A DNA stretch of 64,000 bases, taken from positions 124,001-188,000 of the forward strand of contig BSBK01006385.1 in assembly GCA_027943335.1 (NCBI GenBank). The letters run 5' to 3'. The position numbers were made by a program, and so were the translations under genes. Numbering within the stretch: the stretch's first letter is position 1; each line of letters opens with the position of its first letter. Shown here one piece after another: positions 46,001 through 57,486 of the stretch. The notes below the pieces were generated by a model, which was not told where the DNA came from, searched no databases, and saw nothing but the letters and a program-made list of their open reading frames with translations. The DNA is from Chamaecyparis obtusa. Taxonomy: Eukaryota > Streptophyta > Pinopsida > Cupressales > Cupressaceae.

Positions 46001-47152
46001 TGCTGAGTGGCATCATTATATGTTTGATTGGGAAATTGTTGATACTTTTTAGCTCTATTTTAGTGTAACATCATGTTATCATGTACTCCACCTTGAATTT
46101 ATGTCTCCATGGTGTGTTGTATATTTTAGATGCTTATGAAATAGTAGTGTTAACATTTTGTTGTCATTGCCTCATGTTATTTCCCACACATGAAATGCCC
46201 TATTGGAGTACTAATGCAGATTAGGAAAACATCTATGCTTTAGTATGCCTTATCTCTTACATAGATCTGTGTACCCTATTGTTAGCTCTATTTTCTTTTG
46301 ATATCATGTTATCACTGTTGGCTTATTAAATCATCATGTTCATGTTACAACACATAGATTCTGTTTGCACCTTCACACTAGCATTTTCTTATCATGCCAT
46401 GTTGCTTGATTGATCCCTATTGATGCCGAATCATCTAGATGCTCCTCATCTGCTTTTGCACAATGTGTGCTCTTGGCCCTTGATGTGATCACTGACAAAA
46501 AATCTAAGGTTTTTCTATCATGATCCACATCAAGGGCCCAAATCATTCATTGAATTCATTGTTGGATCAGCTTCCCTGTATCTACACATGAAACAAACAC
46601 GTCAGTGAAAACATGATGGCTCTTTTGGTTCTTTGGATGATTCTCATGCACATGCCCTGAGCACAACCTTTGTTAGAGGTGCATCGCTGAGTGTATGTAT
46701 GCATTCTATGATATCGTGATACCAGTCATTGCATAGATCCATTGGATCTAACCCATCTCCTCTCTTCACTTCTTATAGGTTCTATATCTCAGGAGCTCAC
46801 TGGACTAGACCAGATATGGGCATCAATACCAGGCAATGTCTAGTACCCCCATATCAGTTATTTATTTATGTATATCTGCACTCATCCATTCAATTGTGAT
46901 AACGGCTATGCTCACGGCCTATGTGAGCTTAGATAGATGATTTTATTTTCATTTTCTTTACTTTCTGAATAGTATAAATGCCACAGATAGATGTATGTGT
47001 AGATGTAGATGCAATTCATTTCTTTCCCCTTTTCATGTACTTTGCAATGAAATGAATGCAAATATTAAACAAGACCACTAATAACACAAACTAGGGGGAC
47101 ATAAGCTCATCTAGTAATTAGGCTTCCAAAAATGTGCAAAAATGTGACAACA
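43080..47152 (-). repeat. Element E, 5' LTR (right copy, 4073 bp)
   Basis: Aligns with 15790-19852. It starts TATTGTCAC (TGTTGTCAC in the left copy) and ends GTGACAACA, followed by the ATAAC duplication. Its hydrophobic frame at 44591-45031 is antisense to the element and not called as a gene. Confidence 0.85.
46475..46538. repeat. Long hairpin in the E LTR (right copy)
   Basis: GGCCCTTGATGTG pairs with CACATCAAGGGCC. Relative to the left LTR a C-G pair is a T-A pair, changed in both arms. Confidence 0.7.
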
Positions 47153-47157
47153 ATAAC
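47153..47157. other. Target site duplication (right) of element E
   Basis: ATAAC, the same as 15785-15789. Confidence 0.85.
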
Positions 47158-47988
47158 CAAAAATTGTATCTCCTTATAAATGATACTTCTATAAACTATA
47201 GCTTCTACATACTAACCTTTCATCAATCTCTAGATTTTTTAAAAATACAAGCACCTGGTTTTCTCATGTCATTGCATCTCTATGTCATGCCTTGATTATA
47301 AACTTGATTAGTTGTATTGATGATAGAAATTACATTTACAGGGATATATGTGCGTAAGTAGTTGATGAAACTCCATAACCAGCTTTAAAAAATAAAGCTA
47401 AATAATATAATATCTAATATATGTTCTACTCTAGCATAGGCCAACATTGCCCACTTTGTTGAGCTTAAATTGAATTCACTAAAGCTTCTCAATCACCAAA
47501 ATCATTTCAATGAAAATACTAAATTATTTTTTCCTTCATTTTTTTCTAATATGTTTGATGAGAATTTGTTAATACCTTCCACTTGATAGAACTTTTTAAA
47601 AAGGGTAGGTTGCATAGAATAAGAGCAACCTATCAATAAAGTAAAAAAGTGTATAAAGGTTGATCATTTTGATATATGACCTATTATATCAAAATTAAAT
47701 TTTCCTAATCCAAATTATGTAAGAGCTAATCTAAAGCAATGAACCTTCCTTTCCAATCGATAATTTTTTGAGGAAAAAATGTAACTCAAATGATGGGTTT
47801 GGTTAATGCTACATGTTAAACCAAAGAGAAGATATGAAACGTACTAGAATATTGGAGACAATTATATGCCTACATAATTGGGAAGCCAATGCTAGAACAA
47901 TGTGATACTCATTTGTAATGGAAAAATGAGTAGCCACCAAATTGGTGTTCCTCTATTGCTTGTTCTAGATATGAATAAGTGGTATTCT
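47158..47988. other. AT-rich flank, no gene seen
   Basis: Lies between elements E and G. No frame, repeat or RNA gene is evident. Confidence 0.5.
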
Positions 47989-48464
47989 TAATGAACTACA
48001 ACTAATGTAGAACTTTATTGAAGAATCTCGAATACGGAGATCATAGAGGAGGAGTTTCTGATTAGATATGTAAGATGATTAAATCAGTATTATGTTGTCA
48101 TTAATGTCAACTAAGTTTGAAAGTACTTATCTTGTAAGTTACTATATTCAAACATCTATAGAAAAGGAGTGAATAATTTTTGGGTTGCCGGTCCCAGGTG
48201 GTTTTTCCCTTCATAGGGTTTCCACATTAAATCTCTTATGTTATGTATTGATTGTGATATTTGTTTGATGTCATATTTGTATGTTACGTATTTGATTTGA
48301 TTAGTAACTATTTTATGGTATTGACTGGTAATTAGTATAAGCATAGACTATTTAAGTATTTCAAGTTACCGAGTATCAGGAGTTTAAGATAATTTGTATT
48401 GGATTATACATTTTGTGTTGGGACACTAGATAACTGATTCACCCCCCTCTTAGTTATTCTAACA
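47989..48464 (+). repeat. Element G 5' LTR (476 bp)
   Basis: Starts TAATGAACTACAACT (TGATGAACTACAACT in the 3' copy, so the terminal TG is mutated) and ends TTCTAACA, two bases before the PBS. It contains a CACCCCCCTCTTAG segment typical of Copia LTR ends. Confidence 0.8.
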
Positions 48465-48466
48465 AT

Positions 48467-48478
48467 TGGTATCAGAGC
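48467..48478 (+). other. Primer binding site, tRNA-iMet type
   Basis: TGGTATCAGAGC, the standard initiator-Met tRNA PBS of plant Copia elements. Confidence 0.92.
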
Positions 48479-48528
48479 ATTGGTTTCTTGGAATAGAGTG
48501 TTAAGGACTTCAGTACAAAGATCTCAAA

Positions 48529-51010
48529 ATGTATAAGAGGGAAGTGCCAAAGTTGAACAAAGAGAACTTCGCAGTATGGCAGAGTAGAATGAAGTTACAC
48601 ATATCTGGAATTGGGAATTCTACACTAGAACTAATGGAGAATAGATACATTGCACCACCTACTGGTCCCCTAACACTTGATCAACTAAGAGACAAGCATG
48701 AACACAATGTTACTATGATGGATATTTTTTCTACCTATACCGATGCTGAATTTAAAGATATTAAAAGCTACACAACTGCCAAAGATATGTGGGATAAACT
48801 TGCACAAGTTTATAGTGGTGATGTGAATGTCAAAAGAGCCAGAGCTAAGAGCCTAAGAGGTAGATTCAATGATATGAAGATGAAGGAAGGTGAGAATATT
48901 GTGAAATACACAAATAGACTAAAATAGGAAGTACATGCTATTAGAGCATCTGACAGAATTATTGATGAGGAAACAATAGTAAGCAAAGTACTCAGAACAT
49001 TGTTTTCAGTTTATGCAATCAAAATCTCTACAATTCATGAAACAAGGTCTGCTTCAGGTAATGCCCTTACACTTGACAATCTAATTGGTAAACTCACAAC
49101 TTTTGAATTGAATAACTTTGACAATAGTGTTGTACCTTCTGTTGAATCCACTTTCATGACTTCTCTAAAGATTGGTAAGTCTAGTAGCCGAAATAAGAAT
49201 GACAGTGATAGCAATACCGATGATGAGCTTGATGAACTTGAAGCTCTTGTGGCCAAAACATTACCCAAGGGTAAAGGAAGGTATAAAGGAAAGTTACCTT
49301 TAGCATGCTTCAATTACAAAGAAGTTGGCCACATTTCTGCTAGATGTCCACATCAGAAAGATGATGAAAGAACCAAAAACTAATCAGAAGAAAGTTATGG
49401 GAGAAGAAGCAACAGGAGCTACTGACACAACAACAAAGACAACCAAGACAGTAATGACAAAGACAAAAAGGTATGTTATATAGTTGAAGAAAATGAATCT
49501 GAATCTGACTCTGATGATGATGTAGAAGTAGTATTTGTTGCTATGAAAGATGACTCAGAGGAAGAAGAAAAACATGAAGAAACAACACTGATCCCTAAAG
49601 TAAATCGAAATGATACATGGATCATAGACAGCGACTGTACACATCACATGACTGGTGATGAAGAGAAATTTGACCAACTTGAAGAATACAATGGAGGATC
49701 TATGAGAATGGGTAATGATGCACCCTGCACGATAAGAGGCAAAGGCTCACTAATGATTAATGATAGAATAAGATGTGACAATGCATATTGGGTAAAAGGA
49801 CTAAACTATAATCTGCTAAGTGTGGTACAACTAAACAATTCAGCCCACTGACTTGCTTTTGAGAGCAAAAAGGTAAAGATACATGATGATGGAGGAAGAC
49901 TTGTCAGAACTGGTACTCAATCCAAAGGTAATCTATTTTATCTTGATATTGATTAGTCTTCTTGTTTGATAATGAAAGATGAAGATGCATGGTTGTGGCA
50001 TAAGTGGCTATGTCATGTAAATTTTGATAACATGATTAAAATCAGTAAAAGGAAAAGAGTTAAAGGTCTTCCTAACTTGTCAAAACTTGATCATGTTATG
50101 TGCCATGAATGTTAGAAAGGTAAGATGACTAAGTCTAGTTTCAAAAGTAAAGACTACTCAATAAAGAAGATACTTGAGTTGGTTCATACCAACCTATGTG
50201 ATCCTATGAGAACTCAGAGCTATTATGGTGATAGATACTTTATTCTTTTTGTTGATGACTATACTAGATTCATGACTGTCATATTCTTAAAAGAAAAATC
50301 TGAGGCATTCAAGATGTTTAAGTGGTATAAGGAAAAAGTAGAAAAAGAGATAGGTAAAGAATTGAAATGCTTAAGATCTGATAGAGGAGGTGAATTTATC
50401 TCTGATGAATTTACTAATTTCTGTAATGAGCATGGTATTAAAAGGTAGGTCTTAGCACCGAGGACACCTCAGTAGAATGGCATTGCTAAAAGAAGGAACA
50501 GGTCAATAGTTGACTGTGCTAGAACACTAATGTTGCAAAAGAATGTTGCTCAGACATACTGGAGGGAAGTTGTCAGTATAGTTATTTATGTTCTTAATCA
50601 AGTTCAACTGAAGGACACCAACAAGACACCCTATGAGTTATGGTTTGGACACAAATAGATAGTAAGTTATTTCAAAATTTTTGGAAGAAAATGTTTTATT
50701 CTGAAAGATGAAAGAAATGGAAAAATTGACTCAAATGGTGATGAGGGTATATTCCTAGGATACTCTACTAAAAGAAAAGCATATAAGTTTCTAAATAAAG
50801 TTACAAATAAAATGATTGAGAGTATTAATGTTTGGGTAGATGAGTTTGATGATAAAAATATAGAGGAAGGGAGAAAGGAACTGGAAGACTATGGAATATT
50901 CACTTACATTGAACAACCTAAGTATTTACCAACACAACAGATAGTGATAACTGATCAATAGGAAAATCCTATCGAGGAACAGGAAAGAGAAACCGATGAG
51001 CGGGATAGAG
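48529..51010 (+). pseudogene. Element G gag, protease and integrase
   Basis: Reads in one frame with stops at 48925, 49381, 49849 and others. Gag: LNKENFAVWQSRMKLHI, AKDMWDKLAQVYSG. Zinc knuckle near 49306: CFNYKEVGHISARC, where the second Cys of CX2C is Tyr. Protease: WIIDSDCTHHMT (Copia type, DSG now DSD). Integrase: WHKWLCH and CHEC zinc-binding residues; core LCDPMRTQSYYGDRYFILFV with the first Asp lost (HTNLC) and the second kept (LRSDRGGEF); the Glu of QNGIAERRN is Lys (NGIAKRRN). The frame runs up to the insertion of H after ERDRAT. Confidence 0.87.
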
Positions 51011-51015
51011 CTACT
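51011..51015. other. Target site duplication (left) of element H
   Basis: CTACT, repeated at 61158-61162. Confidence 0.88.
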
Positions 51016-52017
51016 TGTATGGTGAAAAGTGACCACACTTCTATGAATCCTTACATGCAAGGAAACTCAAGAATGAGCCCTCACAAATCGATCCATAACT
51101 CTCTATGCATGGAGTTGCAAGATTATGGATTGGCTCTCAACTAGAGCTATGAAGCATATGACCTTGCTAGTCAACCATACAATGAGAGATTCCAAATCAA
51201 AGACAAGGGCAACAATGCCAATATCTCCAATGAAATCAAGATGTATGCAATTCAATGAAAACCTATATGAGAATGAAAATTAATCTATGAGGATGAAGAT
51301 GCAATTAATCTATTGAAAAGAAATAACAAAGGATTACAACCTTCCTAATTAGACTATGTGAGATTATTCTATTGCATAAAAGGAAATCTATACTAGAAAT
51401 GCCATGATCATGCAACTATGAAAGCAAATATGAGAACTATGGAATGCAACAATGATCTTCAAAGCTTGGATGCAAGAGTGTCTTCAAAGAGAGCTCCAAA
51501 TAGACCTAGAAAATCTGCAGCATAACATTAGCATAAAAATATGATATATCAAAATGAAGGAGAGAGCTCTCCTTTTATAAGAAATGAGATGAAATGGACC
51601 ATTGAGATTAAGAGGCAAAAGTCTTAATCAAGGGTGGAGAAAAATGGAAGCTTGATCCTTGTGCACAAATATCCTCCAATGATAAAATAAGAGTTGACTT
51701 TTGTGTCCATATAAGACAAAAAATACTTTTTCACTTTTTATAAAATAAGAATAATGCTTCATTTGTGCAATTTAGGATAAGAAGAAAAGGGAGGGCTTTT
51801 TATTTATTAAAAGGGGAGGAAATATTCCTTTTAAATAAATAAAGACTTAGGATAAATGGTTAGCCCATAGGATAAAAATCCAATATATGACCGAAATTAA
51901 GACTTGATCAAGAAATTGATAATGTTGAAAATATTGATTATTGATAAAACTAATTCAGGATTGGTAAATCGAATAAATGGGGCCCAAAGTCTAGGTGACC
52001 ATTTTTGGATGCATACA
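51016..52017 (-). repeat. Element H 3' LTR (1002 bp)
   Basis: TGTATGGTGAAAAG to GGATGCATACA on the plus strand. It matches 60156-61157, at the same length, with a few per cent differences by eye. Confidence 0.9.
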
Positions 52018-52030
52018 TTTGCCCCTCTTT
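52018..52030 (-). other. Polypurine tract of element H
   Basis: On the minus strand AAAGAGGGGCAAA directly precedes the LTR. It closely resembles the AAAGAGGGGCATT of element F. Confidence 0.75.
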
Positions 52031-53749
52031 GACTAATGTGTGATCAATTTGGGAACACATTAAGTCAAATAATGAAGTTGAAATGTGAGAGCAATCTGGG
52101 ATCACAAAACAACTTAGATATGAGGTTGATTTGGGATCATATCCGAACAAAGCATAAACAAAGGCCTTTGAACATGAGGTCAATTTGGGATCACATTCAA
52201 AGTAAGAGATAAGAATCTCAAATTTGAGCAAAAGCTCACAAAAGACGTCTGAATCAAGAAAATCAAGGAATCGGGGATGAGAATCCCATAAATACTGCCC
52301 CCTCAGAGTCAAAATTGAAATCAGATAGAGGAGAATAGTGAATTGATAAAAGATTTGATCAAATCAGAATGAAATCACAATCGAATGTAAAGGTCAATAG
52401 GTTAACCATTAGGCAGTGAAACATGCCCTAGTGATGAAGTAGAAGAATAGAAATAGAAGACTAGAAATAGAGTGAATGAAAGACTAGAAAATTTGAGAGA
52501 CATGGAAGGAAGAAATTCCATCGAAAATCAAATTATGCCTCAAAAGGTTAGTCAACTACATAGAAGAAGGAGGAGAATTTGAAATGCAATTTTGACATTC
52601 AAGATGACCTTGGATTTCGATTTTAAGTCCGAAAATAGATCCAGGATGTCAAAATTAGCTAGGGGTGCAAGTTTTCACGCAATTCTAAGGTGTTTTGAAA
52701 ATTAGGTCAAAAGGTCAAAATGCTATAAAAGGTCAAGGATGTGATATGAAAGACAAGAAGTGAAAGACATGATTGAGAAGAATTAGAAGATGAACATAGT
52801 TGATCGATTAGTCTGTAAATTAGAAAAAGGAGTGCTCTCTCCATATGCAAAATGCAAAACTAATCTAAGTATGAACCTAAAAATGCAAGCTACTATGAAA
52901 AGTGGTTGACTTGCAAGGTCACAACACTTATAGACATCTAATTATCATCATCAAGAATTATTGGTAGCGTCGTAAGATCATACAATGCACACTAGTATGA
53001 CTATGTGGATATGAATATGACCTTTATCAGATAGAAATGTGGAAATCTCACCTAGGCATCAAAGACATGTAGGTCAAGATGACTAGTATAGTGAGATCAC
53101 CTAAGTTAAATGGAGAGATTATGCTTGTATCAAGACACATGAAAAGCCATGATAGCTAGAAGCATACACTCACAAAACAGTCAAGGATAATACTCTGTCA
53201 ATCCCTAGTGTCGAGTAAGACTAGCAAAAATACTCAAGATAGTTAGGATCAACAAAATATACCCACAAGTAGATAAAGAAATAAAACATGTTCTCAAACC
53301 CTTAGTCTTCTAGCTATGCATCATCAAAAACTTCTCAGGGAGAGACCACTAATCAAAGAAATCCTCGTAGACACCACACAAAGAAAAAAAAAGTCAACAT
53401 ATCTCAATCAAGTTGATTGTTTAAGTGTGTGTGTGTTGGTCATAGAGTCAAACTTTGAGTATTGCATCTGCAAATGAGCAATATTGCATCATACTTAAAC
53501 TATAGGCAAGACATCTGATAAGTGTTAAGAAACACTCGATGCAAGGGTAGTGTTGAGAAACATTGTTTGGGGTGGTGTTGAAAAACACCTATTGGGAAAT
53601 GCCCCCAAGAGACAAACACGACCTAAAAGACCTATGCTAACAATTATGCCCCCTAGACAAAGATAAAGACCAATTCCAGACCAAGTCAAATAAGGTCAAA
53701 GCATGATGAAAAGTGGCTCAGTGTCAAGGATGCATGCTAACAAATAGGA
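52031..53749 (-). other. Element H non-coding region with TTGGGATCACAT repeats
   Basis: CAATTTGGGATCACATT and variants occur four times at about 52036, 52092, 52121 and 52176. GTGTTGAGAAACA variants repeat near 53520-53590. No gene is seen in the rest. Confidence 0.5.
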
Positions 53750-54700
53750 GTGCAAAGGCCTCAAGTAGTGCCTATTTCCAAGTTTTCACCACTTGGATAT
53801 TATTGTAATTTTTCTTCTTTTTTCATTTTTTGGATTTTTGTTACCAAGGTGCCTGTTTCCAAGTTTTCACCAAGGCACTTTTTCTTTTTTTTTAAATTTT
53901 TGGCTATTTTTTTGTATTTTTTCAAGACTTTATATGCTTTTAAAGATTTTTTTAGCATCATATATCAATTTTTTTGGTATTTTTTCAGGATCATAAAATA
54001 TGTACAAAGGATGCCCCTAGACAAAATAGGCATCAATCTCCCAAGCAAGATCACATCATGTAGTCCCAATGTCAAGCAAGGTGGAGGACAAGAGGGATGA
54101 GCAAGCTGGTGAAAGAGATGGAAGATAAGAGAATGAAGGAGAATGAAGGGAAGAAATCCTCAAAGGAAAACTCCTCAAGAATACCCAAGCGAGGGAAAAA
54201 CTGTCATGAAAAATATATTTGGACAAGCAATGAAAGGCCAGCATAGGATAAGTCACAAAAGCACACTACAAAAGAAGGAAAGGATGCAGTCCAAGGAGTA
54301 GACATGTCAAGAGACCTCATAGCATTGTGTTTTACTATTTTTTATTAGATCAAGACCAAAGGGAAAAAGGATAGCAAAAAGCTAGAATGAATGGAGGAAA
54401 ATAAATATGAAGGCTAAACATGAATGAAATGAAAGTAAGATCAATGTAAGATAGCTCACAAAATAGCCAAATGTTCGTGTATATGTCAACATTGTCAAGA
54501 CCAAAGAGAGAAGATGGAATGGATGAAATATGTAGAAGAACTACACATGATGCCTAATTGCTAGGTTTTCATCATGGTACTTATCCAAGGTGCCACAAGA
54601 GAGTGATTTTCACCATAGGATGAATTTATTTCTTTTTAATTTTGCTACCAAGGTGCCTATTTCCAAGTTTTCACCGTGGCACATTTTCAATTTTTTTTAA
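53750..54700 (-). repeat. GGTGAAAACTTGGAAA motifs in a poly-A/T tract (element H)
   Basis: On the plus strand CCAAGTTTTCACC occurs at about 53777, 53858 and 54663, with a variant CTAGGTTTTCATC near 54561. They are flanked by GTGCCT and GGCAC and embedded in T-rich runs. In element orientation this is GGTGAAAACTTGG, the motif of element F at 35600-35820, also placed between the coding region and the 3' LTR. Confidence 0.65.
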
Positions 54701-54881
54701 TTTTTTAATTTTTTGAATTTTTCTATTTTTTTGAATTCTTTTTTTTTTGGAATCTAAGGCAAGATTTTTAGATAATGCTCCTTGAAAGGATAAACCATGA
54801 TATGCCAAGAATTCAAAATAATATGCTCAAAGATGCTAATAAGGAAAGGAAGATGGAAGAGAAAAAATGGAGGATAAGGTT

Positions 54882-55427
54882 TTATGTAAAGCAAGTGAGG
54901 TTAGAAGTTAGGAGGAATAGGCAAACAAGAAAAAATGATAGAAAGTAGAAGGATAATGAATGGAAGGATTGTGAGAGGGTAGCTGAAAAGAAAGGCAAGA
55001 TCAACATCGACACACACCTTGAAGGGTGATGAGAGGATGGAGGAAACTTGAATGAAGGAATACGTGAAGGAATATGATGAATGTTTAGCAGAGGATGCGG
55101 TTTGGGCGCATGAAATTGAAGAAATTTTTTGAAAGAAGATGAAGTGGAAGCCTTTGGAAGCTTTACTATCAATTTCACTTTTTTCTCAACATTAGACTCT
55201 TTCAAGAGAGACTTTGGAATCCATATATCCATAGGCTTTTCATTCCTTTTTGATGATTTAGAGAGAATATCTTTAATGATGGATTTTGGAACCCATACTT
55301 GTCTTGTAGTTTTCTTCTTAGATATCTCTTTTGACTTTATGCCTCCATGTCGATTACAAAAGACATGGTGATCTTCTTTTTTTGATGGATTCTTATATTT
55401 CTTCTTTTTCTTGTATTGAACATTCAA
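54882..55427 (-). CDS. Element H second ORF, Lys-rich with VWVPKS repeats
   Basis: A 181-codon open frame. The N-terminal half is basic and contains two related segments, RQVWVPKSIIKDILSKSSKR and MDIWIPKSLLKES. The C-terminal half is Pro/Ser-rich and then hydrophobic (FYFLSFFLVCLFLLTSNL), which may just be read-through. I do not recognise a domain. A tandem duplication on its upstream side (55447-55590) separates it from the large ORF, so the two may once have been one protein. Confidence 0.4.
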   Translation of the reverse strand: MNVQYKKKKKYKNPSKKEDHHVFCNRHGGIKSKEISKKKTTRQVWVPKSIIKDILSKSSKRNEKPMDIWIPKSLLKESNVEKKVKLIVKLPKASTSSSFKKFLQFHAPKPHPLLNIHHIPSRIPSFKFPPSSHHPSRCVSMLILPFFSATLSQSFHSLSFYFLSFFLVCLFLLTSNLTCFT

Positions 55428-55446
55428 GTTACTTCTAAAAGACTTG

Positions 55447-55590
55447 GGACTTGTGGAAGAAGAAGGAAGATATGACTAGTTTAGATGGGTGGGTGGGTGG
55501 ATGAAAAGGATTCAAGGGTATGCATCTATGTTGGACTTGTGGAAGAAGAAGGAAGATATGACTAGTTTAGATGGGTGGGTGGGTGGATGA
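55447..55590. repeat. 86-bp tandem duplication between the two H ORFs
   Basis: GGACTTGTGGAAGAAGAAGG through GATGGGTGGGTGGGTGGATG occurs at 55447 and 55533, period 86. Confidence 0.8.
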
Positions 55591-57486
55591 CAAATTAGGA
55601 GAATTAGGAGGGGAAAGTGAAGGGACATAAGGACCCAAGATGGAAGGAAGACATGAAGCCCTTAGTATTGGTGGAGGAGGTCCAAGGATAGATGTGGAAG
55701 ATGCAAAAGGATAATCAGTAAGTTCATCAACATCTATATGACAACCAAGGACATCAGCATCTTTAGAATGAGCATTAGGATTTGCAATAGGATCATGAAC
55801 ATCTTGAATAGGAGCAACTTCTTTGATAAGATTGTTCGAAGCTTGCAAAGATTTAGGAAGAGTAGAAAGTGAAAGTGAACATGGAGTGGTAGAACAAGAA
55901 GATGGAAGACTTCAATCTTGACAAGGAGCTTCAGATAGCATAAGCACATTATTTTTTTCTTGATTTTCAATAGGCTTAACATTGCGAGTAGCAGCACTAT
56001 CGTCAATAAGTTCAGCAGCGTAAGTAGTAGCTTGATCTTGCTTAGGAGAAGACTTAAGACATGGTGGAATGAATGAGGAAGGGCATAAAGGATCAAAAGA
56101 ACCATGAAATGGATAAGAGACATCATGAAAAGGATTGGATGACATGGAGGGTTCTTGATCTTGATCTTTCTTTATGTTCTTTTCTTTATTTTTAGAGTCC
56201 TCTTGACATGGAGCTACTTCTAAGGACAAGGAAGCATGTTGGGATTGTATAGAAGACTTTTCCAGAGATAGTGAAGGACTAGCTGAAGTAGGAATTATAG
56301 TGTATAAAGGATTAGGCTCTTTAGGTTTAGCATTATTGAAAGTATTTGCAACCAAGTGAAGGTTATCTTGACTTTCTTTAAGAGGTAGCCCTTGAGGATA
56401 ACTATAGGGAACTGCATGAAAAGTATTGGGATCTTTGTTAGATGAAGGATTTGTGATAGATTTGGAAGTCTCAGAAGCTTTAGGAAGTGTGTGGGTATTG
56501 GAGGAAGTAGGGGATGGAAGGGAACCATCACAAGACAAAGGTTCAACATTAACATGATCTTGCTTGAGAGTGCCATCTTTATTTTCAGCATGAATGTTCT
56601 TAGAGGAGAAATGCTCATAGTATCTACATTTATAATTTGCACGGAAAGCTTTCTCTTCCTCAATAGAAGTAGATATATCATATTGTTCACAACAAATATC
56701 ATATTCTCTTTCAAAATCAGAATCATATGGATCCCCATCACAATCTATCCAATAAGATGACCCTTTAGAAAGCACAAGCACACGACAAGGAGGACTCTTA
56801 GGAATAGAAGCATCATAGGTATGGCTAAATTGTCCATCATCATAGTCATCATAGTCATCATAGGTGGGTGTGTCACTCTTTTTGGAAGAGGTATCATAAG
56901 GACTATCACATTGCTCATTATGGTATGTCTTGTGAAGAGAAGTATGACTCTTTGAAGAAGTAGAAGAAGAATGAGATTGTGAAGAAGAGGAATATAAAGA
57001 ATTAGTGGAAGAAGAAGATTTAGATAATGGGGAATGTCTAGAAGAATCATAATGAGATTTAGAAGATGAAGAATGTGAATAGTGTTTAGAAGAATCATGA
57101 TAAGATTTGGAAGATGAAGAATGTGAACAGTGTTTAGAAGAGTCATGATAAGATTTGGAAGATGAAGAAGATGGATAATGTTTAGAAGAGTCATGATAAG
57201 ACTTGGAATGTGAAGAAGAATGAGAAAACTTAGATGATGAAGAATGTTTAGAAGAAGGAGGTTTTGATATGATCATGTCTATGATCCTAGAAAAGGCATC
57301 TGATTTAATCATCTTTTCTTTTATGTTTGCTATAAGTTTGTCACCCATGAGATATTTGGAAGGACTATTGGAGGAATAAAGATACTCTTCAAATTGAGCA
57401 ATGAGCTCGAGATCATCTATTCTAAAGAGAATTTCCTTAACAAGATAGTTGAAATTCATGGTTCTAGAAGAGGAGGAATCAATCAT
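55567..57486 (-). pseudogene. Element H large ORF: unrecognised Ser-rich protein
   Basis: From ATG 57486 the frame is open for 524 codons to TGA 55914-55912, then continues in frame to 55567, about 640 codons in all. Residues 1-90 are a mixed helical-looking region (VKEILFRIDDLELIAQFEEY, DKLIANIKEKMIKSDAFSRI). Residues about 95-185 are Ser/His/Tyr-rich with a 16-residue repeat (SSKSYHDSSKHYSHSS) coded by a 48-bp minisatellite. An Asp-rich patch (DDYDDYDDG) and a Cys/Tyr segment (YDICCEQYD, ANYKCRYYEHFSS) follow, then a long Ser/Pro/Asn-rich tail. There is no gag core, zinc knuckle or pol motif. It is expected to be element-borne. Being open for 524 codons hints at recent constraint or youth. 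Confidence 0.6.
57035..57250. repeat. 48-bp minisatellite coding the Ser-rich repeat
   Basis: TGTTTAGAAGARTCATGATA starts at 57083, 57131 and 57179, with a variant at 57035. The period is exactly 48 bp (16 codons), so the frame is kept. Confidence 0.8.

Larger units (their letters stand above)
15790..47152 (-). mobile_element. Gypsy-type LTR retrotransposon E (minus strand), carrying nested element F
   Basis: Two 4.06-4.07 kb direct repeats (15790-19852 and 43080-47152) flank minus-strand gag and pol remnants. ATAAC duplications border both ends. The LTR ends form a 9-bp inverted repeat, TGTTGTCAC...GTGACAACA; in the right LTR one base has changed (TATTGTCAC). Element F (16,726 bp plus a 5-bp duplication) sits within gag. 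Without it the element is about 14.6 kb. The domain order in transcription direction is gag, protease, RNase H, RT, RNase H, integrase. All parts carry stops, and at least two frameshifts are visible (about 42785 and 21925), so it is dead. Confidence 0.88.

Noticed and set aside
56295..57194. Leu/Ile-rich frames overlapping the Ser-rich ORF of element H
   Set aside because: Alternate frames of the same repeat-rich DNA. The Ser-rich frame is longer and starts with ATG.
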